Shown one piece after another: positions 7,254 through 15,117 of a DNA stretch of 43,038 bases. This DNA is from UBA927 sp964361785 (lineage in GTDB: Bacteria > Patescibacteriota > Microgenomatia > UBA10105 > UBA927), in contig CAYIBX010000007.1 of the NCBI GenBank assembly GCA_964361785.1, positions 1 through 43,038 of the forward strand, given 5' to 3'. How positions within the stretch are numbered: position 1 is the first letter of the stretch; each line of letters begins with the position of its first letter. Made by a program: the position numbers and the translations under genes. Under the pieces are notes generated by a model, which was not told where the DNA came from, did not search any database, and saw nothing but the letters and a program-made list of their open reading frames with translations.

Positions 7254-8498
7254 ATGGCAAATACCTATACAAATTATTTAGCGCTGCAGGAAACTATTGA
7301 TACAAAAAAACACATTATCGCAACATTCACCCTTGCAGTCTCTGGAGAACCATTCGAAAAAACTGCAGGAGGAGTCGCGGCAGAATCGTCTGTGGGTACA
7401 TGGACTGATGTGGGGCTTGAGGAAAAACAAATATGGGATAGACTCCACGCCAAAGTAATAGCAATGGATGAAAAAACAGGTCTCATTAAAATAGCCTATC
7501 CATTGGATCTCTTTGAAGCGGGAAACTTAACACAGCTTCTCTCCTCTATAACAGGCAATGTTTTTGGACTCAAAGAAATTGTCGGTCTTCGACTTGAAGA
7601 TCTCGACTTCCCAGAAAAGTATGTGACGTCATACCCAGGCCCTGCCCTTGGTATTGATGGTATTCGATCTCTCACAGGAGTCTTTAGTCAACCATTATTA
7701 GGTTCTATCATCAAACCCAAATTAGGGCTAACGAGTGTCCAACATGCCGAAGCTGCAATGAATGTCTATGACAATGGCATACATCTTGTAAAAGACGATG
7801 AAAATCTCACGAGTATGACCTTTGATAATTTTTATTCCCGCGTCGACGAAGTAACCAAAAGAATGCATGCGAAAAAATATCTCCAAATTGGTCAAGCAAA
7901 AATTCATGCGTTTAACATTACGGCAAGCTACGAAGAAATGCTAAAAAGAGCAAATTATGTGCGGGACAGTGGGGCCAATTGCTTGATGGTGGATGTGCTC
8001 ACTGCCGGATTTAGCGGGATGTGCGGCATACGAAACAGAAACTTCGGTCTTATGATTCATGGCCATCGCGCGATGCATGCCGCATTTACGCGTTCCCGCC
8101 AATACGGCATGTCGATGCTTGTCATCGCCAAACTCGCGCGCCTTGCCGGCGTTGATTCATTCCACACGGGTACGGTCGTTGGGAAAATGGAGGGTGGCAA
8201 AAAAGAGGTTGTAGCTATAAATACATTTTTGCGATCTGAGTGGTTTGGACTGAAAACTGTCATGCCAACTGCCTCTGGAGGACTGCACCCAGGGCACATT
8301 CCTGACCTTGTATCAATCTTAGGAAAAGATATGCTTTTTAATTTCGGCGGCGGTATTCACGGACACCCGAATGGGACGGCAGCGGGAGCCAGAGCGGTTG
8401 TTCAGGCACTCGATGCCTCACTTCACAAAATCTCACTTCAAGAAGAGTCCCTCACTCATCCCGAATTAAAAAAGGCAATTGAAAAATGGATGAAATAA
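7254..8498 (+). CDS. rbcL: Ribulose-bisphosphate carboxylase large chain, archaeal-type (form III or II/III)
   Basis: Carboxylates ribulose 1,5-bisphosphate to two 3-phosphoglycerate. All catalytic positions checked are present (spinach numbers in brackets): Glu44 (60) in AAESSVGTWT, Asn102 (123), Lys154 (175) and Lys156 (177) in IIKPKLGL, the carbamylated Lys180 (201) with Asp182 and Glu183 (203, 204) in VKDDEN, His271/Arg272 (294/295) in HRAMH, loop-6 Lys311 (334) in VVGKMEGG, Ser341 (379) in SGGLHPGH, and Gly-Gly in NFGGG. At 414 aa it fits the short archaeal/CPR forms. No small subunit or Calvin-cycle kinase is seen; the isomerase upstream points to nucleotide salvage. Form III versus II/III needs a tree. 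Its stop abuts the dus stop with no gap. Confidence 0.95.
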   Translation: MANTYTNYLALQETIDTKKHIIATFTLAVSGEPFEKTAGGVAAESSVGTWTDVGLEEKQIWDRLHAKVIAMDEKTGLIKIAYPLDLFEAGNLTQLLSSITGNVFGLKEIVGLRLEDLDFPEKYVTSYPGPALGIDGIRSLTGVFSQPLLGSIIKPKLGLTSVQHAEAAMNVYDNGIHLVKDDENLTSMTFDNFYSRVDEVTKRMHAKKYLQIGQAKIHAFNITASYEEMLKRANYVRDSGANCLMVDVLTAGFSGMCGIRNRNFGLMIHGHRAMHAAFTRSRQYGMSMLVIAKLARLAGVDSFHTGTVVGKMEGGKKEVVAINTFLRSEWFGLKTVMPTASGGLHPGHIPDLVSILGKDMLFNFGGGIHGHPNGTAAGARAVVQALDASLHKISLQEESLTHPELKKAIEKWMK

Positions 8499-9482
8499 TT
8501 AAATTCTCAGTTCTTGTAAAATTTGCAAAACCTCTTCTGCTGAATTGGTTTTCATACATCGATCACGGACTTCTGATGCGCCTTTAAATCCGGTTATATA
8601 GATTTTGAAAAACTTTTTAAGTATTGCATAATTTTTCTTTGTGCCCCACTCTGCAGTAAACATTCGCACATGACGCTCCATCAAATCAAGAAGTTCCATC
8701 GTCGTCGGCTGATGCGGCACTTCTTTTCTATCAAACGCCCACATGTTGGTAAACACCGCTCTACCCATCATAATACCGTCAGCACCATACAATGTATACT
8801 TATTCATGGCATCTTTCGCATCCTTTACATCACCGTTTCCTATAATTTTTGTTTTAGAACCCATTCTATTTCGCATATCCACAATCTTTCGTATTTGATC
8901 CCAATGCGCTGGTCCTTTGGATAATTCTTTGGCAGTACGACAGTGTATAGATATTGCATCAAGGCCTAGGTTTAACAAAAATAGAAACCACTCGTCTGTC
9001 ACAATTTTATTAAACCCTATTCGCGTTTTTACACTTATCGGCATCCGCCGGCTGGCGGACCCGGCACCTCGCCGCACTGCATCTATAAGTATTTTCGCAA
9101 GGTCTGGATTTTTTATGAGTGCTGCTCCACTGCCATTTTTTACAACCGCCCTATCAGGGCAACCCATATTTATGTCTATCCCGGAAAAGCCCATAGACGA
9201 TAATTCCTTCGCTGTTTTATACATCGTGTCTGGATTACTGCCCCATATTTGTGCGATAAGGGGTTGTTCTTCTTTGGTGAACCGAAAACTTTCTGCGACG
9301 CGATCTCTGCCTACAGAGCAAAACCCATCGCTACTTGTAAATTCAGTAAAAAATACATCAGGTCTTGCACATGAAGCAACAATACGTCGAAACACGGTAT
9401 CAGTGACACCCTCCAAAGGAGCTAACACAAGAAATGGAATCTTCAGCTCCTGCCAAATATTTTTCATCATACTCATAATCAT
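8499..9482 (-). CDS. dus: tRNA-dihydrouridine synthase (DusB-like)
   Basis: FMN- and NADPH-dependent reductase that converts uridine to dihydrouridine in tRNA. Signature blocks are LAPLEGVTD, DINMGCPDRAVVKNGSGAALI with the active-site Cys, SVKTRIGF, SIHCRTAKE, IGNGDVKD and DGIMMGRA. Length is normal (about 325 aa). Several nearby ATGs (9482, 9476, 9470, 9467) and a TTG at 9491 could start it; 9482 is a compromise. Residues GAGSASRR before MPISVKTR are encoded by a GC-rich palindrome and look inserted. One copy of the long palindrome described at 9495 lies directly upstream. Confidence 0.92.
   Translation of the reverse strand: MIMSMMKNIWQELKIPFLVLAPLEGVTDTVFRRIVASCARPDVFFTEFTSSDGFCSVGRDRVAESFRFTKEEQPLIAQIWGSNPDTMYKTAKELSSMGFSGIDINMGCPDRAVVKNGSGAALIKNPDLAKILIDAVRRGAGSASRRMPISVKTRIGFNKIVTDEWFLFLLNLGLDAISIHCRTAKELSKGPAHWDQIRKIVDMRNRMGSKTKIIGNGDVKDAKDAMNKYTLYGADGIMMGRAVFTNMWAFDRKEVPHQPTTMELLDLMERHVRMFTAEWGTKKNYAILKKFFKIYITGFKGASEVRDRCMKTNSAEEVLQILQELRI
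9044..9059. repeat. GC-rich palindrome inside dus
   Basis: TCCGCC, loop GGCT, GGCGGA, in a GC-rich patch of about 40 bp within an AT-rich gene. It encodes part of a short segment (GAGSASRR) between the NPDLAKILIDAV helix and the conserved MPISVKTR strand, and the reading frame is kept. Confidence 0.6.
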
Positions 9483-9494
9483 GAATTTCAAAAA

Positions 9495-9522
9495 AACTCA
9501 CATGAATCGATTCATGTGAGTT
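9495..9522. promoter_or_regulatory. 28-bp perfect palindrome between the TrpR-like gene and dus (copy 1)
   Basis: Half-site AACTCACATGAATC followed by its exact reverse complement, 28 bp without mismatch. On the minus strand it is followed by seven T residues, so the transcript of the TrpR-like gene ending at 9526 could form a terminator-like hairpin here. The same 28 bp recurs upstream of the TrpR-like gene, which argues for a DNA-binding role for TrpR-like protein, perhaps affecting dus as well. Confidence 0.7.
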
Positions 9523-9525
9523 GTA

Positions 9526-9978
9526 TTATCGTAGTAGTTGTCGAGTAGATCTTGCCATTTTTCTTTGCCACTTATCCTTCCCTACTTGACTCCAATTCGA
9601 CCCATACATCGGCGGCAATTCATCAATAGCGGCTTCAACACTATCGATAAATTCCTCCCAATTGCTTTCCTTAATAACACGCGTGAGTGTAGCAAGGGTC
9701 TTGGGCTTTGCATTTTTTACCCACGCAGAAACCGAACCTGTTGCAGAATTAGAAACATGAAGAATATTTTTTATTTCTTTTGGTCGACGCCCTCTAAGAA
9801 GAAGTACAGCTATCGTAAAACGCTTCGCAAGCATAAGTTCTTCTGTGTCACTTAAAAAATCTGAAAAGAATGACGCCACAGTATCCCCATCACGCAACGC
9901 TGAAATTGATTGCCAAAACTTGGCAAACATGACCATTTTTATGTCTTTATGTAACGGATAACGAGATATCTGCGGCAT
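9526..9978 (-). CDS. TrpR/YerC-family transcriptional regulator
   Basis: 150-aa protein with a TrpR-like helix-turn-helix at about residues 40-85: SDTEELMLAKRFTIAVLLL, then GRRPKEIKNILHVSNSATGSVSAWV. This is the signature of the Trp repressor/YerC superfamily, known for dimeric binding to palindromic operators. The C-terminal third is extra and unrecognised. Identical 28-bp palindromes lie immediately 5' and 3' of the gene. A TATAAT (minus strand, 9984-9989) overlaps the edge of the upstream palindrome and lies 5 nt from the ATG, so binding there would block its promoter. Autoregulation is inferred, and the ligand is unknown. Confidence 0.82.
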   Translation of the reverse strand: MPQISRYPLHKDIKMVMFAKFWQSISALRDGDTVASFFSDFLSDTEELMLAKRFTIAVLLLRGRRPKEIKNILHVSNSATGSVSAWVKNAKPKTLATLTRVIKESNWEEFIDSVEAAIDELPPMYGSNWSQVGKDKWQRKMARSTRQLLR

Positions 9979-9985
9979 ACGTAAT

Positions 9986-10021
9986 TATAAACTCACATGA
10001 ATCGATTCATGTGAGTTTATA
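9986..10021. promoter_or_regulatory. 36-bp perfect palindrome upstream of the TrpR-like gene (copy 2)
   Basis: Half-site TATAAACTCACATGAATC followed by its exact reverse complement. The central 28 bp are identical to the copy at 9495-9522. It lies 8 nt upstream of the ATG at 9978 and overlaps a TATAAT (9984-9989 on the minus strand). Its position and symmetry suggest an operator for the adjacent TrpR-like dimer. Confidence 0.75.
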
Positions 10022-10048
10022 TTCTTCATAGTGCTTTTCTAAAACCTA

Positions 10049-10576
10049 CTATTCCCCTGGTGGAGCTGGCTGTTCGAGCTGTTCACCAGCCTTCAACCAC
10101 TGCACGTACGTGCAGCCTGTAGCTATCTTTTTCTCTCTATCCCACCCTGACGTACTACACTTTTTCATGCGTTTGCCCGCAGACGTGGTAAACAATACTA
10201 ATTTAGATCCACATTCTGGACATTCTTCTGGTAACTCGACGGTCGTGCCGTTTATCCATTCGATGTACTCACACCCTGTCGCCTTTTTCGTCTCCTTATC
10301 CCATCCGCCCATGCTACACTTTTTCATTTTCTTGCCAAACCGTGTCACTGTAAGAACGAGAGGATTGCCACACTTGGGGCACTTCTCATCTAAAGCTACC
10401 GGCTCTACAGCCAACCACTTCACATATTGGCACCCTTCTGATTTTTTGGTTTCCGCGTTCCATGAAGACGTACTGCAACGCTTCAATTTTTTACCCGTCG
10501 GTGTCGTAATTTCTTCACTTAAGGCACTCTTGCACAAAGGACACGTATTGTCTGAAGACGGTTGATTATTTGTCAT
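10049..10576 (-). CDS. Triple zinc-ribbon protein (topoisomerase-type C4 zinc fingers)
   Basis: Three tandem units of about 50 residues, each with CPxCxxxL then GKxxKxCSxxxWxxETKK and GCxYVxW. The units begin near residues 12, 65 and 117 and each has four Cys (CPLC, CPKC and CPEC pairs plus RCS/KCS and GCQY/GCEY/GCTY). This matches the zinc-ribbon repeats found at the C terminus of bacterial topoisomerase I, here without any topoisomerase body. A nucleic-acid-binding role is likely. The ATG at 10576 is preferred over a GTG at 10594. The C terminus is Pro/Glu-rich. It is upstream of the TrpR-like gene with a 70-nt gap. Confidence 0.8.
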   Translation of the reverse strand: MTNNQPSSDNTCPLCKSALSEEITTPTGKKLKRCSTSSWNAETKKSEGCQYVKWLAVEPVALDEKCPKCGNPLVLTVTRFGKKMKKCSMGGWDKETKKATGCEYIEWINGTTVELPEECPECGSKLVLFTTSAGKRMKKCSTSGWDREKKIATGCTYVQWLKAGEQLEQPAPPGE

Positions 10577-10623
10577 ATATAAAGATGCTAACACACGTCA
10601 TACAAAATCAACAAGGACTTGAA

Positions 10624-12462
10624 TCATCCCACCAAATCAAATTTCTCTAACGCTTTTTGACGTTCTTCGTCTGAAGCACCAAGGAGAGTTTTTTGAAGCT
10701 CAATCATTTGTGCATACAATCCCTTCTCTTCTTTCAAAAGTACCGCAGGCGACCCAAATTGCGCAATACGACCGCCTGATAAAACGAGTATTTTATCCAC
10801 TCCTGAAAGTGTAGAGAGTCTATGCGCAATAATAATCGTGGTTTTGCCCTCTATAAGCCTTTTTAATCCTTGCTGCACGAGCAGCTCTGATTTGCTATCC
10901 AAAGCCGACGTCGCTTCATCGAGGATGACAATTGGCGCATCATGAAGGATGGCACGCGCTATTGCTAATCTCTGTTTCTGTCCGCCTGAGAGCTTCACAC
11001 CACGTTCACCAATTGTCGTCTCATACTTCTCTGACAACTTCTCAATAAATTCAGAAGCATTAGAAAGTTTGGCTGATTCTTCTACTTCTCTCTGGGATGC
11101 ATCCGGCTTGCCATAACGAATATTTTCGCCGACTGTACCGGAAAATAACAATGAGTCTTGAAACACAATAGAAATTTGGCGGCGAAGCGACTCGCTGGTG
11201 ACCTCTGCAATCGATTGATTTTGAATAGTTATATTTCCCGTGTGCGGCACATAATAGCGAAGAATCAGATTCACCAAAGTCGACTTTCCTTGCCCACTCT
11301 CTCCTACGAGTGCTAACTTTTCACCAGATTTAAGGATAAACGAAATGTCCTTGAGGACATCACTCCCTTTTCCGTAAGCAAAAGAGACATTAGAAAATTT
11401 AAGACTATCGCCTGCATTCCCGCCTCTTCGGCGGGTCGCCGATGAGGCGACTTTTTGCCACACAAGTGGTTTCGCATTTTTCTTATCATAAATCTCCTTG
11501 CTTGTAGCCAACACCTCAAAAAAATCTTTGCTTCCTGCATCTGCCCGTTGAATCTGTCCTATGATAAATGACATGGCAAACAAAGGAAACCGTGCTTGAT
11601 TCACAAGCTGGAAAAGAAGTGTCATTTCACCTATCGTAAATACACCATGAAACGTTTCGTACAAAATGTAGGCGACAATAGCAAAAAGAATGACGTTTAA
11701 TGCAATACGTCTGTAGAAATCATAGATATGCCATTCTTTGGATTGATCCCGTGTAATTGCTTCGATATCAGCTCGCGCCTTATTAAATCGCCCATATTCA
11801 AACAGCTCACCCAAAAACGCTTTTACCACACGAATACCGGATAAACTTTCGAGCGCTCGACCTTGTGCGTCGTCAGCAATCACATTTTTTTTGCCCTCAT
11901 GTTTGCCCCATGCCTCTGACGATTTATGCGTTATCATCACATAAATAGGAAACAATGCAGCCAATAGTACCGCCACAATCGGTGAATAAAATGCAAGAAT
12001 CACGATCGTAACTACAGCAGTGAGAAAAAACGGCAAAAAATTATTGGTGGCGTTTTGGATAAAATTGGTAATACTCGCTATTCCTCTGGTCATTTTGTTT
12101 ACAAGGTTTCCCACCGCGATATTATCAAAATATCCCACATCTAAATCCAAAACATGCTTATAAAACTTGACAGATAAATACGTTTGTAACTTCACTGACA
12201 TAATATCGCCTATCCACATACCATATGCAGTGAGACAGGTACCAATCACATCGGCCACCAATAATAAACCTAAGGATGTGACGATTGCCGCAAAATTGCC
12301 ATTCCCAGATTTGACCTCTGTCGCAATAATATCGACGATATTTTTAAGAAGAAACGGCCCCACGAACGAAAGCGCAGAGGAAGCGAGGATAAAAAATCCC
12401 ATGCCCACATACCACTTACTAAATCCTTTAGTAAACTCAAAAATTCTAACTATATTTTTCAT
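10624..12462 (-). CDS. ABC transporter, fused membrane and ATPase domains (exporter type)
   Basis: Half-transporter of the lipid/multidrug exporter class, expected to act as a homodimer in the cytoplasmic membrane. The six-helix transmembrane domain covers about residues 15-320. The ATPase has Walker A GESGQGKST, Q-loop FQDSLLF, signature LSGGQKQR, Walker B IVILDEATS and H-loop IAHRLST. Length of 612 aa is typical. The linker between domains contains SSATRRRGGNAGD, encoded by two adjacent GC-rich hairpins. The substrate cannot be told from sequence. It stands alone, with a divergent small gene 48 nt upstream. Confidence 0.94.
   Translation of the reverse strand: MKNIVRIFEFTKGFSKWYVGMGFFILASSALSFVGPFLLKNIVDIIATEVKSGNGNFAAIVTSLGLLLVADVIGTCLTAYGMWIGDIMSVKLQTYLSVKFYKHVLDLDVGYFDNIAVGNLVNKMTRGIASITNFIQNATNNFLPFFLTAVVTIVILAFYSPIVAVLLAALFPIYVMITHKSSEAWGKHEGKKNVIADDAQGRALESLSGIRVVKAFLGELFEYGRFNKARADIEAITRDQSKEWHIYDFYRRIALNVILFAIVAYILYETFHGVFTIGEMTLLFQLVNQARFPLFAMSFIIGQIQRADAGSKDFFEVLATSKEIYDKKNAKPLVWQKVASSATRRRGGNAGDSLKFSNVSFAYGKGSDVLKDISFILKSGEKLALVGESGQGKSTLVNLILRYYVPHTGNITIQNQSIAEVTSESLRRQISIVFQDSLLFSGTVGENIRYGKPDASQREVEESAKLSNASEFIEKLSEKYETTIGERGVKLSGGQKQRLAIARAILHDAPIVILDEATSALDSKSELLVQQGLKRLIEGKTTIIIAHRLSTLSGVDKILVLSGGRIAQFGSPAVLLKEEKGLYAQMIELQKTLLGASDEERQKALEKFDLVG
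11419..11450. repeat. Two adjacent GC-rich hairpins inside the ABC transporter gene
   Basis: CCCGCC/GGCGGG with a 5-nt loop at 11419-11435, then TCGCC/GGCGA with a 5-nt loop at 11436-11450. They encode part of a Ser/Arg/Gly-rich linker between the membrane and ATPase domains, in frame. Base composition differs sharply from the surrounding gene. Confidence 0.65.
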
Positions 12463-12510
12463 GGCGCTTACGTAATTGTATCAAAAAACCTTGACAATAT
12501 ACGTGCAGTC

Positions 12511-12933
12511 ATGGAAAATAATACTCATATGAACAAAAAACCAAACAGCCTTATCTATATCGTTGCAGCAGTCGGACTTATTATCGTCGGCATCGTAACC
12601 ACAGCGATAATAAATGCTGTCAAAAATACCAATCAATCCGGAGGAACAGACATACGTGCTCGTGCTGCCGTGACCAATACACTAAAACTTACCGGAATAG
12701 TGAGCGAAGTGATAGATCTAGAAGGAATGCTCATTGTCTCAAACGTACAATTTGCCGACACCTCTCGAAGCGGAACTGCGAAAGATTATGGCACATGGAA
12801 AGTATTTGTGCCAACAAATTTTGCATTAATCACAGCTACGGTAGGCTCAACCGTGACCTTTAATATTGACGCGAAATCATTTAATGTGACTACCAAAAGT
12901 GTCGTGGCTTCTCAAATTACGGTAGGAAAATAA
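12511..12933 (+). CDS. Hypothetical membrane-anchored protein (140 aa)
   Basis: One N-terminal membrane helix (about residues 14-34, LIYIVAAVGLIIVGIVTTAII), then a soluble extracellular domain of about 100 residues rich in Thr, Val and Ser with predicted beta strands. No family is recognised. An alternative ATG at 12529 (MNKKPNSL) is attractive because a TTGACA at 12491-12496 and an AATAAT at 12517-12522 would place transcription start near it. The gene converges on cysS with a one-base gap. Confidence 0.6.
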   Translation: MENNTHMNKKPNSLIYIVAAVGLIIVGIVTTAIINAVKNTNQSGGTDIRARAAVTNTLKLTGIVSEVIDLEGMLIVSNVQFADTSRSGTAKDYGTWKVFVPTNFALITATVGSTVTFNIDAKSFNVTTKSVVASQITVGK

Positions 12934-12934
12934 G

Positions 12935-14341
12935 TCATTTCTTTGAAACTTTAGAACCAGTGGAAAAATCTTCGATCTGATATCCTTCTTTTTCTATGGT
13001 ATCCCGCAGGGTATCTGAACGAACAAAATCTTTCGCTTTACGTGCTATCTCACGTTCAGCAACCAGCTCCAATACTCTTTGTGGGATAACATCGACTTCC
13101 TTTTGCATGAGAAGTCCCAATCCAAGCACTTCATCAAAGCTCACCAATAAATCATATTTGTCAGAAGAAGGGATATTTGACTTTACTACTTCCCATACGA
13201 CAGCAAGCGCTTGTGGGGTATTGATATCATTTGAAAGTGCTGCATCAAATTTATCGCGAAACGTATCTACTTTATCTAATTTTTCTTTAGACAAATGAGT
13301 CCTATTTGACTCATGAGTCAAATTAGTCATATATAATCGCAATTGCTTTAGGCTATTCTCTGCCGCAGTAAGTGCGTCCCATGTGAAATTTTGACGCGTT
13401 CTATAATGGGCATTTAGATAAAAATACCGCAAGCTCAATGGGTCATATCCTTTCTTCTTCACCTCATCAATACTTAAACCTGTGCCTTGAGACTTGGCCA
13501 TTTTTTCGTGATTTATGACGAGATGTTCGTTGTGTAGCCAGTAATGGACAAATGGTACTCCGTTTGCTGCTTCACTTTGTGCTATTTCGTTGGTGTGATG
13601 AATCGGGATATGCTCAACACCTCCCATATGAATATCAAGTGTGACGCCTAAGTATTTTTTGGCCATGACCGAACATTCGATATGCCAACCAGGAAATCCA
13701 ACGCCCCATGGGGACTCCCACGTCTGAAGTGCATTAGCATGAGACCCGACTTTTAAGATCCAGAGTGCAAAATCTGCAAAATGTTTTTTGTCAGGATCTT
13801 CCACATCTCCTTTGCCTTTTCCTTGAATATTCATGTCTATTTTTTGACGTGACAGCTTCGTATACTCAGGAAATTTCGACACATCAAAATACACGGCCAT
13901 ATCCGTAACGTATGCAAATTTTTTATCAATAAGCGTTTGCACCATGTCTATAATCTCTGGTATCAACGTACTCGGACATGGTTTGAAATCAGGCTCGACT
14001 AAATGAATTGCCTTGGTGTCGGATTCAAAAATATCAATATATTTCTGAGCAATTTCTGCGGGAGTTGATCCTTCACGCTTAGCCCCCTTTTCCATTTTGT
14101 CTTCTCCTGTATCACTATCACTCGTTAAGTGCCCGACGTCTGTATAATTGCGTACATGGGTCACTAAATATCCAAAATAACGCAATGTACGAACAAGGAT
14201 ATCTCCCATAGCCATCCCACGAAGATTGCCTATATGTTGCGTCCAATATACTGTAGGGCCACAATGATAGAATCTCACTTTCCCCTCTTCTATCGGTATA
14301 AATTCTTCAATTTTTTTAGAAAGAGTGTTGTAAAGTTTCAT
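12935..14341 (-). CDS. cysS: Cysteine--tRNA ligase
   Basis: Class I aminoacyl-tRNA synthetase charging tRNA-Cys. The zinc-site Cys and HIGH-equivalent lie in YHCGPTVYWTQHIGNLRG (HIGN). WHIECSVMA and HHTNEIAQSEA carry further zinc/cysteine-site residues, and the KMSKS motif is KMAKSQG. Length of 468 aa is normal. A 20-bp perfect palindrome at 13304-13323 encodes part of LTHESNRTHLS in the helical C-terminal region. The start is the ATG at 14341, just before YNTLSKKIEEF. Confidence 0.97.
   Translation of the reverse strand: MKLYNTLSKKIEEFIPIEEGKVRFYHCGPTVYWTQHIGNLRGMAMGDILVRTLRYFGYLVTHVRNYTDVGHLTSDSDTGEDKMEKGAKREGSTPAEIAQKYIDIFESDTKAIHLVEPDFKPCPSTLIPEIIDMVQTLIDKKFAYVTDMAVYFDVSKFPEYTKLSRQKIDMNIQGKGKGDVEDPDKKHFADFALWILKVGSHANALQTWESPWGVGFPGWHIECSVMAKKYLGVTLDIHMGGVEHIPIHHTNEIAQSEAANGVPFVHYWLHNEHLVINHEKMAKSQGTGLSIDEVKKKGYDPLSLRYFYLNAHYRTRQNFTWDALTAAENSLKQLRLYMTNLTHESNRTHLSKEKLDKVDTFRDKFDAALSNDINTPQALAVVWEVVKSNIPSSDKYDLLVSFDEVLGLGLLMQKEVDVIPQRVLELVAEREIARKAKDFVRSDTLRDTIEKEGYQIEDFSTGSKVSKK
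13304..13323. repeat. 20-bp perfect palindrome inside cysS
   Basis: Half-site ATTTGACTCA followed by its reverse complement. Further ATGAGTC/GACTCAT copies flank it within 20 bp. It is in frame in the C-terminal helical part of CysS, outside the catalytic motifs. Confidence 0.5.
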
Positions 14342-14367
14342 TGCATGAATATAGTATCAAATAATGT

Positions 14368-14808
14368 TTAATCCTGTCTCACGTTTTTGCCTATTTCTGT
14401 ACTGCTTTTTTTCGCTTTCAAACCAAAGAGATCACCGCGTTTGCGTTTCGTTGATTGATGCTGCAACGTCATACTTGCTTCTTTTTTCTGTTGTTCTTTT
14501 TCTTTTCTTTTTTGTTCTTCTTCCTGAAGCTTTTTCTGATAGTCAGATGGTTCTTTAGATTTTGTTCCTCCAGCTAATTCTTCTAGTGCAGCGCGGGCTA
14601 TGGATTGCTTTGCCTCGTCCGCCTCCTCTTTCGGCTTCTCTATAGGCTGTGATGCTGATTTTTTCTTTGAAGTTTGACCACTACCTAAACTCTCAAGAGC
14701 TTTACCCACAATATCTTTTGGAGCGTTTAACGTCTCTCGAACTACATCTTTTCCAATTTGTTCAAACGATTCGCCAATTTGATTTACTAAAGAGCCCGTA
14801 TTTGCCAT
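14368..14808 (-). CDS. Hypothetical charged coiled-coil protein (146 aa)
   Basis: Highly charged and Gln/Lys/Glu-rich. The N-terminal block QIGESFEQIGKDVVRETLNA may be a short conserved helix. Residues about 95-115 (LQEEEQKRKEKEQQKKEA) predict a coiled coil, and the C terminus is basic (KRKRGDLFGLKAKKSS). No enzyme motif is seen. It begins 1 nt after the stop of the SufT-like gene and is probably the end of that transcript. Small proteins of this composition are common in CPR genomes, but I cannot name a family. Confidence 0.6.
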   Translation of the reverse strand: MANTGSLVNQIGESFEQIGKDVVRETLNAPKDIVGKALESLGSGQTSKKKSASQPIEKPKEEADEAKQSIARAALEELAGGTKSKEPSDYQKKLQEEEQKRKEKEQQKKEASMTLQHQSTKRKRGDLFGLKAKKSSTEIGKNVRQD

Positions 14809-14809
14809 A

Positions 14810-15115
14810 TTATAAAAATCCTAATTGCGTTTTGGCGCTGTCAGACATCCTTTCCATGTTCCATGGTGGCTCAAACGTCAGCTCTACGTCTACCCCCGCA
14901 ACTCCTTTGAGCGCTCCGACTTCTTTTTTAATCGGACCTGAAATAAGCGAAAATAACGGGCACCCAATGGTGGTAAGCGTCATAACGACTGTAACTACTC
15001 CTGATGTTTCGTCAATGTTTATTTCATAAATAAGTCCCAAATCCCACAAGGAAACTCCTATTTCTGGATCAGGAATAGTTCGCAGTACGTTTTCTATTTG
15101 TGTCTTGGTCACCAT
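14810..15115 (-). CDS. MIP18/DUF59 family metal-sulfur cluster assembly protein (SufT/PaaD-like)
   Basis: Short alpha/beta protein of the MIP18 family, whose members help insert iron-sulfur clusters into target proteins. Visible signatures are IPDPEIGVSLWDLGLIYEI (the DPE and LGL elements), TLTTIGCPLFSLI with the conserved reactive Cys, and GVAGVDVELTFEPPWN. Length of 101 aa is typical. It lies 2 nt after the recR stop. RecR binds zinc rather than an Fe-S cluster, so a direct functional link is not implied. Confidence 0.9.
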   Translation of the reverse strand: MVTKTQIENVLRTIPDPEIGVSLWDLGLIYEINIDETSGVVTVVMTLTTIGCPLFSLISGPIKKEVGALKGVAGVDVELTFEPPWNMERMSDSAKTQLGFL

Positions 15116-15117
15116 AG

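Noticed and set aside
9495..10021. TrpR-like gene plus palindromes as an insertion sequence
   Set aside because: No transposase and no direct target repeats flank the palindromes; operator sites explain them more simply, though a mobile cassette is not excluded.
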